Shown piece after piece: positions 13,348-20,060 of a stretch of DNA of 20,060 bases. Source of the stretch: Gelria sp. (GTDB taxonomy: Bacteria > Bacillota > Syntrophomonadia > Syntrophomonadales > Syntrophomonadaceae); NCBI GenBank assembly GCA_012839665.1, contig DUMX01000182.1:1-20060 (forward strand), written 5' to 3'. The notes under the pieces are model-generated. The model was not told the origin of the DNA. It ran no database searches and worked only from the letters and a program-made list of their open reading frames with translations. The first letter of the stretch is position 1; each line of letters begins with the position of its first letter. The position numbers were made by a program, and so were the translations under genes.

Positions 13348-14214
13348 TTGAAGAAATTATCTCGTAATGAGGCTTGTTGGTGTGGTAGTGGCAAAAAATA
13401 CAAAAAATGTCACCTGGAGATAGATGTACGTCTGGAGGAGTTGAAGAAAAAAGGCTGCATAATCCCTCCTCGTAGTATTATTAAAACTGAAGAGCAAATA
13501 GCAGGAATACGTCGAGCTTGCCAGTTAAGTCGGGAAATTCTCGATGGACTGCAGGATTTTATTGTCCCGGGAATAACAACCGAAGCGATAAATACCCGGG
13601 TGCATGAATATACTATAGCCCACGGGGCGATTCCTGCACCTTTGAATTATAACGGTTATCCTAAGAGTGTTTGCACCTCTGTAAATGAGGTTGTATGTCA
13701 TGGCATACCGGAAGAGCGGGTACTGGTAGATGGAGATATTTTAAATGTGGATGTTACCTGTATTCTTGACGGTTATTATGGTGATACCAGTCGTATGTAC
13801 CTGGTTGGTAACCCCTCGGCCGAGGCCCGGGAACTGGTGCGAGTAGCTCGGGAATGCATGTATCTGGGGATTGAACAGGTACGTCCTTTTAATCGGGTGG
13901 GCGATATTGGCTATACCATAGAACAGCATGCTCGTAAGTACGGTTATTCTGTAGTACAGGATTTTGGCGGGCACGGGATTGGAGTGGAGTTTCATGAAGA
14001 GCCTTTTGTTCAGCATTTTGGGGAAAGGGACTCTGGCATGGTATTAATTCCCAATATGGTCTTAACCATTGAGCCCATGATTAATGTCGGGTCTTATGAA
14101 TGTAAGGTATTGGAGGACAATTGGACGGCTGTTACCGCAGATGGGTCCCTTTCGGCACAGTGGGAACATACTGTGCGGGTAACAGAAGACGGTGTAGAAA
14201 TCCTTAGCGAGTAA
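13348..14214 (+). CDS. map: Type I methionine aminopeptidase with N-terminal SEC-C motif
   Basis: A 288-residue protein. Residues 8-23 are a SEC-C zinc motif (EACWCGSGKKYKKCHLE; Cys10, Cys12, Cys21, His22). The rest is a complete MetAP-I with metal ligands Asp135, Asp146, His209, Glu242 and Glu273 and the substrate-site His118 (VVCHGIP). It removes the initiator methionine from nascent proteins; the SEC-C motif probably helps ribosome association. It starts with TTG at 13348, with GGGAG about 10 nt upstream. It follows the FabG-like gene by 23 bp, probably co-transcribed. Its last 11 bp overlap the end of the convergent glycosyltransferase gene. Confidence 0.95.
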   Translation: MKKLSRNEACWCGSGKKYKKCHLEIDVRLEELKKKGCIIPPRSIIKTEEQIAGIRRACQLSREILDGLQDFIVPGITTEAINTRVHEYTIAHGAIPAPLNYNGYPKSVCTSVNEVVCHGIPEERVLVDGDILNVDVTCILDGYYGDTSRMYLVGNPSAEARELVRVARECMYLGIEQVRPFNRVGDIGYTIEQHARKYGYSVVQDFGGHGIGVEFHEEPFVQHFGERDSGMVLIPNMVLTIEPMINVGSYECKVLEDNWTAVTADGSLSAQWEHTVRVTEDGVEILSE

Positions 14215-16885
14215 ATACCACATGTACTTTCCGCTCTTCTTTGGCGGGTTGGGGTAAGGTAACGGTGCAGGTAAATGAACTTACCCGACTCCCCTTTATG
14301 GAGGAGGATAACTTCTTATAGTTCTCATCACTGAGGATTGCGATAAATCTTCCGCTTCCATCCACTAAATCAGGCCACGAATCAAAACTGCTTTCCTGGT
14401 AGGGTTGCTGACCAATAGTCAGCAGGTAGGGTAAGGGCTTGTTTTCTAGTGGTAATTTTTGGTCCAGTAAAATCAGGGTATCGGCTTGTGAAGCAAGCTG
14501 TTGGGTAAGGGTCACTAAATCAAGGGCCAGGCGGTTAGACTCATTAGTGACTTCTTTACTGCGGCAGTAATTATAATAAGGAACAAACTGAAGACATACC
14601 AGTAATGCGGCAGTAGTTATGGCTGTGGCTTGAAAAGCTCTCCTGGTTTTTATACTACTAATAGTCCGGTCGTAAACATATATTGCTCCGGCAGCCATAA
14701 GGAGAAGGCCGCAGATAAAGACGGGCATGATATAGCGGGTAGCCAGAAAAAAACTGTAGCGTTGATTTAAAATCGGTATAATTAAAAACCCGGCAGCTAT
14801 CATCCATAAAGGTAAAGTCTTTTTTTGTTTCCAGGCCAGAACAGTTCCCATCAGTAACAGTACTAAGCTCAAACTAAACAGGGGATGAGTTAGATATTGT
14901 AGCAGGTGGTCATGGCTACTATAAGTGGAACTTAAAGTACGTCCGAGTTCCACCAGCATGTTATGCAGGTTCTTCAGGTAAGAGATTAACCCGGGGTTCT
15001 GCTCCAGTGCGTAAGATTTGTGGCCCAGCCAGCGTAAACTACCTCCTCGGGAAATAATATTAAAATATATCATGTTGGCATAACCACCCAGCAGTGTCAG
15101 AGCAGCAGTCGAATACCAACGCAGTTGAATACCGGTTTGTTGACGAAACGAGGGCCGCAAAAGGTAAATAGCGGCAGCTATTACATATATAATGGCAGAC
15201 GAGTGGGTCTGGAGAGTAGCCGCCCAGAGCAGGGCGGCGATAACTAACCAGGGCCCACTTTTTTTCTCTTCAGCATTTAAGGTGGCAATCAAGGCCAGGG
15301 TAAAAAAGAAGGGAGTAGTACAATTAGACCAGGCCATGTGAGTTACCAGGATGTGCATACCGTTAAATAGTAGTAAAGCCGCAGCCAGCAAACCAACCCG
15401 GCGCCCATAGAGCCGCGTACCCAAATGATAAAGCAGGGGAACAGTAAGGGCTGCAGTTATTGCCACATAAAATCGAGGCAGGTAAATGCTCGGTCCCAGA
15501 ATCTTAAATATACCTGCCAGGATATAATTATGCATGGCACCTATGTCCTGGGCAGCATTATGCAGGGGTAAAAGCTGCCCTGTGTATATCAGGTAAGCCA
15601 GGCTTACCTCTTTTAGCTCATCTATAAACCGGGGTATTTCCCACAACCAGGGTAGGCGCAGCCCCAGCGCGACAATAAAGACCCCAAGCAGGAGGCCACT
15701 TCTAAGTATGTCCCGATTACCGCCAGGAAGCGCATAAGTATTAAAAAATAAGGCGTTTCTTACCCGAAAGAGGTCTACCAGCATTTGGACAGGAGCCAGC
15801 AATGGGTTAACCCGACTGCCATTACAATCAATCGCCTTAACCTCCAGTTCAGCAATTTCATATCCTAGAGCCCGAGCCAATGTCAATATTTCTACATCGA
15901 AAGCAAAGCCATTAAGGTGCTGGCGGCAAAAGATTTCCTGGGCGGCTTGATAATGAAACCCTTTTAGACCGCACTGGCTATCCTTTATACCAGGAAGTAA
16001 GATAGCCTGTACCAGCTGATTAAAGCATTTGCCCATTAGATGTCTTAGCCAGGATTCGCCTTCTATACGTTGGCCATTTGTTCCATGACGGCAGGCGATG
16101 GCGATACTGTTTCCTGCTTTCAATTTGGCTACTAGAGATTCAATATGCCTGGGAGTAAAAGTATTATCAGCATCTGCGAAAATTAAAAACTCCCCCCGGG
16201 CAGCTAGCATCCCGGTGCGTACCGCTTTCCCTTTACCCCGATTACGCTTATAGGAAATACAGGAAATCTGGGGAAAGGTTTCAGCTATATGCCGGGTTAT
16301 CGCTGCCGTTGTATCGGTGCTGCCATCATCGACCACTATTATTTCCACCGGAAACGAAGACGGGAGGGTTGATGCCAGGTTCTGTAAGCGTTCCGGAAGG
16401 CGGAGAGCCTCGTTATAAGCCGGAATAACAATACTAATAAGACCGGGCTGGTAAGGGGGGAACTTAGCTGCGCTATCGTATTTTTTAAATACCCAGTGGC
16501 GGTAACTTATAAAGTTCCAGCTGGCTGATAGGATGGCAGCCAGTAACTTTGCGACATTGAGCGCCGAACTGGTGGGAGCAGTTCCAGGCCATAATAGTAA
16601 GGGTACGAGCCCGACGGTTACAGTATTGATAATCATTCCAGTTAGGGAAGCCGTAAGAAACTTGGGTAGCTGAGCCGTGTAATTAGGGTCACTGGATTTA
16701 AAGGTCCAGATGCGATTTAAAATGTAGCTGTTAACTATAGCGACTAAAACGGCGGTGATATTTATTAATAGTAAACCCGGGCCGGTTCTAATGCCGCTTG
16801 CAGAAATAAGCAAGTTAAATACAGCAAAATCAATGCCGGTATTTAACAGTCCCACAATAACAAATCTATATATCTGCCCTAACAT
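14204..16885 (-). CDS. GtrA - GT2 - GT39/ArnT-like multidomain membrane glycosyltransferase
   Basis: An 893-residue protein with three parts. Residues 1-136 are a four-helix GtrA-like domain (MLGQIYRFVIVGLLNTGIDF; ISYRHWVF). Residues 149-385 are a GT2 domain of the dolichyl/undecaprenyl-phosphate glucosyltransferase type (SIVIPAYNEALRLPERL, VVDDGSTD, FADADNTF, SQCGLKGF). Residues 395-893 are a polytopic GT39/ArnT-like domain with the catalytic-type acidic pair in RFIDELKEV (about Asp422, Glu423) and at least ten helices. Together they could make a polyprenyl-phosphate sugar, flip it and transfer it outside the cell. The ATG at 16885 has AAGGGA 7 nt upstream; a GTG 14 codons earlier lacks one. 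The gene ends inside the map gene's 3' end. The acceptor is unknown. Confidence 0.9.
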   Translation of the reverse strand: MLGQIYRFVIVGLLNTGIDFAVFNLLISASGIRTGPGLLLINITAVLVAIVNSYILNRIWTFKSSDPNYTAQLPKFLTASLTGMIINTVTVGLVPLLLWPGTAPTSSALNVAKLLAAILSASWNFISYRHWVFKKYDSAAKFPPYQPGLISIVIPAYNEALRLPERLQNLASTLPSSFPVEIIVVDDGSTDTTAAITRHIAETFPQISCISYKRNRGKGKAVRTGMLAARGEFLIFADADNTFTPRHIESLVAKLKAGNSIAIACRHGTNGQRIEGESWLRHLMGKCFNQLVQAILLPGIKDSQCGLKGFHYQAAQEIFCRQHLNGFAFDVEILTLARALGYEIAELEVKAIDCNGSRVNPLLAPVQMLVDLFRVRNALFFNTYALPGGNRDILRSGLLLGVFIVALGLRLPWLWEIPRFIDELKEVSLAYLIYTGQLLPLHNAAQDIGAMHNYILAGIFKILGPSIYLPRFYVAITAALTVPLLYHLGTRLYGRRVGLLAAALLLFNGMHILVTHMAWSNCTTPFFFTLALIATLNAEEKKSGPWLVIAALLWAATLQTHSSAIIYVIAAAIYLLRPSFRQQTGIQLRWYSTAALTLLGGYANMIYFNIISRGGSLRWLGHKSYALEQNPGLISYLKNLHNMLVELGRTLSSTYSSHDHLLQYLTHPLFSLSLVLLLMGTVLAWKQKKTLPLWMIAAGFLIIPILNQRYSFFLATRYIMPVFICGLLLMAAGAIYVYDRTISSIKTRRAFQATAITTAALLVCLQFVPYYNYCRSKEVTNESNRLALDLVTLTQQLASQADTLILLDQKLPLENKPLPYLLTIGQQPYQESSFDSWPDLVDGSGRFIAILSDENYKKLSSSIKGSRVSSFTCTVTLPQPAKEERKVHVVFTR

Positions 16886-16926
16886 ATTACGATCCCTTCT
16901 GTTAATAAACCCCCTATAACTAGGCA

Positions 16927-16940
16927 CCTAAAATTTTAGG
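16927..16940. promoter_or_regulatory. 14-bp perfect palindrome upstream of the glycosyltransferase gene
   Basis: CCTAAAATTTTAGG is a perfect palindrome 42 bp before the glycosyltransferase ATG. It could be an operator. It is too compact for a stable hairpin. Confidence 0.35.
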
Positions 16941-17012
16941 CTCGGCTGGGCAGCTCGATACTCAGCTCAATCTTGATTTGATAGCATTGCTTATTTATAG
17001 CCGCTGAGTGCC

Positions 17013-17045
17013 GGCGAGGGTCTGCCCCTACAAGTACCCCTCGCC
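17013..17045. repeat. GC-rich hairpin element, possible dispersed intergenic repeat
   Basis: GGCGAGGG (17013-17020) and CCCTCGCC (17038-17045) pair perfectly around a 17-base loop containing TGCCCCTACAAGTA. Its GC content is far above the surrounding AT-rich DNA. Read on the minus strand (TTGTAGGGGCAGACCCTCGC) it resembles the short palindromic intergenic repeats seen in many Firmicutes. Copy number in this genome cannot be seen here. Confidence 0.45.
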
Positions 17046-17207
17046 CGTTACTCCTCATCCCTCCCCCTCATCCCGTGTTTGTTTTTTCGAATGGGATATA
17101 TAGATTATTTCCAGATTGCGCTATTTAATGCACTTAACTGCTAAGGCAGGTTTTAAGGCGGAATCGGCGAAGTAATGTAAAACTACTAAAAAGAGGGAGA
17201 GATATTT

Positions 17208-18389
17208 GTGCCACTACCATTACAAAGAATCAGAATTTTGGACTTATCCCGGGGAATAACCGGAGGCTTTTGCTCGCAACAATTGGCTGATTTTGGGGCC
17301 GAGGTAATAAAGGTAGAAAATCCTGCAGGTGGCGATATATTACGTTACCAGCCGCCTCTTCTGGAAGGAGCAGGTACCCAGTTTTATATGGTGAACCGTA
17401 ATAAGAAGAGTATCACCCTTAATCTGCGTCCGCAGGAAGGCAAGGACATATTTATGAAATTGGTTAAGGTTAGTGACGTAGTAATTGACCAATTTCGGCC
17501 TGGTGTAATGGAGCGTTTAGGATTAGGTTATGAGGTGCTAAAAAAAATTAACCCGGGTATTATCTACTGCAGCTTAAGTGCTTATGGAATGACCGGCACT
17601 ATGCGGGACCTGAGTGGCCACGACCTAAATTTCCGGAGTATGTCAGGTATGTTGAGCCTTATGCGGGATAAAGATAATATGCCCCAACATTCTCCTATTT
17701 CAGTAGCAGCACTGGCTGGAGGGGGCTTGTATGCCGCCCTGGGTATAATGCTGGCCTTGTACCAACGAGAGAAAACGGGTCAGGGGCAGCTTTGTGAAAT
17801 AGCTATGGTAGATGGAGCCTTAACTTTTATGGTTGAGGTTTTAGCTCAGTGGGCGGGTACGGGTGAGCTTGCGCAGCGAGGGGATAAAGTCATGCCCGGA
17901 AATAATGCTTATTACAACATTTACCGAACAAAAGATGATAAGTATCTAAGTTTGGGAGCAATCGAAACGAAATCCTGGGAAGAATTCTGCAATATGATGA
18001 GCAAAAGTGAATACGTAAGTCTGCAAGGGGATATGGAAAGGCAAGAAGAAATATACCAGGGTATTCAAGAAGTTTTTCTTACCCGAACCCGGGATGAGTG
18101 GGTAGAATTTTTTGCTGGCCATAATGTGCAACTTACTCCTGTATTGGAAGTGGATGAAGTTGTAAACCACCCTCAGATGCAGGAGAGAAAGATGGTTCAC
18201 TGGGTGAAGGATTTCAAAGGATCGGGTAAAGATTTCCCCTTAATCGGAGTACCTATAAAACTTTCCCATGGACCTGAAGATATCCATACCAGTTTTCCCA
18301 AACTGGGAGAGAATAATGATGAGATTTTATCCCTTCTGGGATACAGCAGCGAAGATATAATTTCTCTAAAAAACGGTGGAATTATATAG
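17208..18389 (+). CDS. CaiB/BaiF family (family III CoA-transferase / racemase fold) protein
   Basis: A 393-residue protein with the normal family III length. It starts with GTG (GAGGGAGAG upstream) and PLPLQRIRILDLSRGITGGF, followed by the CoA-binding core ADFGAEVIKVENPAGGD (27-43) and the NRNKKSITLNLR segment. SGHDLNFRSMSG (136-147) gives His138 and SLGAIETKSW (248-257) gives Glu253, both matching the acyl-CoA racemase triad positions. The conserved Asp of family III enzymes should fall in the VAALAGGGLYAALG segment (166-179), but residue 168 is Ala. Activity as a CoA-transferase or racemase is therefore uncertain. It is followed 197 bp later by a family I CoA-transferase with its own promoter. 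Confidence 0.88.
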   Translation: MPLPLQRIRILDLSRGITGGFCSQQLADFGAEVIKVENPAGGDILRYQPPLLEGAGTQFYMVNRNKKSITLNLRPQEGKDIFMKLVKVSDVVIDQFRPGVMERLGLGYEVLKKINPGIIYCSLSAYGMTGTMRDLSGHDLNFRSMSGMLSLMRDKDNMPQHSPISVAALAGGGLYAALGIMLALYQREKTGQGQLCEIAMVDGALTFMVEVLAQWAGTGELAQRGDKVMPGNNAYYNIYRTKDDKYLSLGAIETKSWEEFCNMMSKSEYVSLQGDMERQEEIYQGIQEVFLTRTRDEWVEFFAGHNVQLTPVLEVDEVVNHPQMQERKMVHWVKDFKGSGKDFPLIGVPIKLSHGPEDIHTSFPKLGENNDEILSLLGYSSEDIISLKNGGII

Positions 18390-18487
18390 ATAATACCATA
18401 GTTATAATGGGCTGAATGCCATTAACTGATAGCCATGAGTTCTACAGTATTGGGGGTTAGAGACTATTCATTTTAAATTTTTTTATT

Positions 18488-18516
18488 AATACATATATAG
18501 TAATTTAAGCTATAAT
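18488..18516 (+). promoter_or_regulatory. Likely promoter of the 4-hydroxybutyrate-type CoA-transferase gene
   Basis: A perfect TATAAT (18511-18516) lies 71 bp before the start codon. The hexamer at 17-bp spacing, AATACA (18488-18493), matches only the second half of the -35 consensus. The surroundings are very AT-rich. Confidence 0.45.
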
Positions 18517-18586
18517 ATATATTGAGGGGAAGTATTTACCCTGTCTGTATTTTATAGGTGGGGAATATTTTAAGGGGGTTTAAAGA

Positions 18587-19924
18587 ATGTATAGAGAAGA
18601 GTACAAACGTAAACTAGTAAGTGCGGAAGAAGCAGTAAAGGTCGTAAAATCAGGAGATATCGTTGATTATGCCTTTTTTTGCGGTAAGCCGGTAGTCTGT
18701 GATCAGGCTTTGGCTAAAAGGACTGATCTCAAGGATGTCCAAGTTTACTGCGCAGTCACCGTACCACCAGTACCAGAAGTTGCAAAAGTAAAAGAAAGTT
18801 TCATCTACAATGATTGGCAATTCAGTAAAGTTTCCCGCATATTACAGTCCTATGGGTTATGTTACTATAGCCCCATTTTGTATCACGATGCTTGTCGTCT
18901 TTATCGTGACGAGGTTGCGCCCCACCGTAATGTGGCTATTGCTCAGGTTACCCCTATGGATAAATTCGGGTATTTTAACCTGGGACCTCAGAATTCGGAA
19001 ACCCTGGCTAATATGCAAATGGCGGATACAGTAATAGTTGAAGTAAATGAAAACCAACCCCTTTGTCTGGGAGGAGCAGAAGAATCAGTTCATATTAGCA
19101 TGGTAGATTTTATCGTAGAAGCTCCAGATGATCAGAAACTACCTGACTTACCTGGGATTAAACCTACCGAGATTGATGTGGCCATCGCTAACCACCTGAT
19201 GGAGTACATCCATGATAACTGTTGCGTACAGCTTGGTATTGGTGGTATGCCTGGAGCGCTAGGTACAGCTATTGCTGAATCAGACCTGAAAAATCTGGGC
19301 GGGCACACGGAGATGTTTGTTGATGCTTATGTTGATATGATTGAGGCTGGTCGCATGAACGGCATGGCCAAAAACTTTGATCGGGGCAGGGTAGCTTATA
19401 CCTTTGCTATTGGTAGTCAACGTATGTATGATTTTATGGATAATAATCCAGTTTGTGCTTCTTACCCGGTTGACTATACTAATGATCCCAGGGTTATATC
19501 CGGATTGGATAACTTCATTTCCATTAACGGTGCAGTTGAAGTTGACCTTTACTCACAGGTAAATGGTGAAAGTAATGATACCGTTCAGATTTCAGGTAAT
19601 GGAGGCATGTGGGATTTCGTTATGGGAGCGCAGTGGTCTAAAGGTGGCAAAAGTTTTATTTGTTTACCTTCGACTTACACGGATAAAGAAGGGAACTTAA
19701 AGTCTCGTATTGTTCCAACATTTGCACCAGCTTCTATTACTACTATTTGTCGCCAGATGGTAGACTATATTGTAACTGAATATGGTGCAGTACGCTTAAG
19801 AGCTAAACCTACGTGGTGGAGGGCGGAAGAGTTGATTTCTATAGCTCATCCGGATTTTCGGGATGAATTAATCAAAGAGGCGCAAAAAATGAATATTTGG
19901 ACCAGGACTAATAAGTTAGAATAA
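18587..19924 (+). CDS. Acetyl-CoA hydrolase/transferase family CoA-transferase (butyryl-CoA:acetate or 4-hydroxybutyrate type)
   Basis: A 445-residue enzyme matching the 4-hydroxybutyrate/butyryl-CoA:acetate CoA-transferase group in length and sequence. The two halves carry AIAQVTPMDKFGYFNLG (118-134) and VQLGIGGMPGALGTAI (214-229). The glutamyl-CoA nucleophile is Glu242 in GGHTEMFVDAYVDMIEAG, as in Clostridium AbfT (Glu238). The later loops ISGNGGMWDFVMGAQWSKGG and RIVPTFAP are also characteristic. It exchanges CoA between acetyl-CoA and a short acid; in a butyrate oxidiser this would activate butyrate with acetyl-CoA. AAGGGGG is 8 nt before the ATG, and a strong terminator follows. Substrate preference cannot be fixed without assays. 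Confidence 0.93.
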   Translation: MYREEYKRKLVSAEEAVKVVKSGDIVDYAFFCGKPVVCDQALAKRTDLKDVQVYCAVTVPPVPEVAKVKESFIYNDWQFSKVSRILQSYGLCYYSPILYHDACRLYRDEVAPHRNVAIAQVTPMDKFGYFNLGPQNSETLANMQMADTVIVEVNENQPLCLGGAEESVHISMVDFIVEAPDDQKLPDLPGIKPTEIDVAIANHLMEYIHDNCCVQLGIGGMPGALGTAIAESDLKNLGGHTEMFVDAYVDMIEAGRMNGMAKNFDRGRVAYTFAIGSQRMYDFMDNNPVCASYPVDYTNDPRVISGLDNFISINGAVEVDLYSQVNGESNDTVQISGNGGMWDFVMGAQWSKGGKSFICLPSTYTDKEGNLKSRIVPTFAPASITTICRQMVDYIVTEYGAVRLRAKPTWWRAEELISIAHPDFRDELIKEAQKMNIWTRTNKLE

Positions 19925-19952
19925 TTAATAAATACCGGGAATTGACCAGGGC

Positions 19953-19986
19953 AAAACACCACTTATCATTGATGAGTGGTGTTTTT
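19953..19986 (+). terminator. Rho-independent terminator after the CoA-transferase gene
   Basis: AAAACACCACTTATC (19953-19967) pairs with GATGAGTGGTGTTTT (19971-19985) with one T-G pair around a 3-base loop, followed by TTC. The A-rich 5' arm pairs with the U-tract, so it may act on both strands. It lies 28 bp after the stop codon. Confidence 0.9.
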
Positions 19987-20060
19987 CACCCAAATGGTGT
20001 GGTTTACAGCATTTAGTTTATCCGGACGATTTAAAGTCAGCAACATAATACCCGCATCTA
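19966..20060 (-). pseudogene. 3'-truncated crotonase (enoyl-CoA hydratase) fragment at the window edge
   Basis: Reading the minus strand from 20058 gives DAGIMLLTLNRPDKLNAVN, which aligns with the crotonase N-terminus (compare DSGIATVQLNRPEVLNAI in the crotonase at 8547-9326). It then continues HTIWVKNTTHQ and stops at a TGA inside the terminator hairpin at 19966-19968. A crotonase should run another 230 residues or so, with two catalytic Glu. So the gene seems to have lost almost all of its body, leaving an N-terminal stump; its start lies outside the window. The match is short but the LNRPDKLNAVN motif is distinctive. Confidence 0.55.

Larger units (their letters stand above)
16886..17207. 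other. Intergenic region between divergent glycosyltransferase and CaiB/BaiF genes
   Basis: There is no supportable gene in these 322 bp. The region holds a perfect palindrome (16927-16940) and a GC-rich hairpin repeat (17013-17045), and should contain both divergent promoters. The only -10-like string on the plus side is TATATA (17097-17102), without a good -35. Confidence 0.5.

Noticed and set aside
16886..16927. GTG start of the glycosyltransferase at 16927
   Set aside because: No ribosome binding site precedes it, whereas the ATG at 16885 has AAGGGA at 7 nt and begins at the first GtrA residues.
1..20060. CRISPR arrays, tRNA or rRNA genes, transposases and phage genes
   Set aside because: No regularly spaced direct repeats, no cloverleaf-like sequence with GGTTCRA, and no transposase or phage protein motifs were seen on either strand.

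Overview
The window looks like a chromosomal segment of a strictly anaerobic, low-to-mid GC Firmicute (Clostridia). The gene content (a double-cubane-cluster reductase pair, a YedF/cysteine desulfurase pair, crotonase, an acetate transporter and two kinds of CoA-transferase) and the strong GGAGG-type ribosome binding sites suggest a butyrate-oxidising Syntrophomonas-like syntroph. That placement is inference from gene content and general sequence feel; no search was possible.

Left part, minus strand (1-4526): an arsenic-type resistance operon reading right to left. Its order is ArsR-family repressor, eight-helix-type permease (ArsP/UPF0718 family), small CxxC thioredoxin, Acr3 arsenite exporter and the start of a DUF2703 protein cut by the window edge. 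Several inverted repeats lie between its genes, including a 17-bp hairpin directly between the thioredoxin stop and the acr3 ribosome binding site. Upstream of arsR, on the same strand, is a MOT1-type sulfate/molybdate transporter.

Second part, plus strand (4728-8464): double-cubane-cluster reductase of the 2-hydroxyacyl-CoA dehydratase family, its ATP-dependent activase, YedF (selenium-metabolism sulfurtransferase-like protein) and a class-V aminotransferase/cysteine desulfurase. It ends in a hairpin that covers the last stop codon and faces a convergent crotonase gene.

Third part (8547-12500): minus-strand crotonase (3-hydroxybutyryl-CoA dehydratase type) and a minus-strand GPR1/FUN34/YaaH acetate transporter with a clear terminator. 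Divergent from them on the plus strand is a likely three-gene operon: Rrf2-type Fe-S regulator, small cupin, and a fusion of a PCP_red domain to a CGGC domain. It is followed by an apparently unannotated structured RNA gene of about 185-240 nt (12259-12500) with its own promoter, a perfect 13-bp closing stem and a strong terminator. This RNA is the best candidate in the window for something undescribed.

Right part (12572-20060): FabG-like reductase and SEC-C methionine aminopeptidase (both with TTG starts); a convergent, 3'-overlapping 893-residue fusion of GtrA, GT2 and GT39/ArnT-like domains; then a CaiB/BaiF family protein and a 4-hydroxybutyrate/butyryl-CoA:acetate-type CoA-transferase. 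At the edge, on the minus strand, lies a truncated crotonase N-terminus. The CaiB/BaiF protein appears to have Ala where the family has its catalytic Asp.

Taken together, crotonase, the acetate transporter and the CoA-transferases fit activation and beta-oxidation of short fatty acids to acetate. The ars operon and the DCCP/YedF/desulfurase operon look like separate stress or reductive modules.
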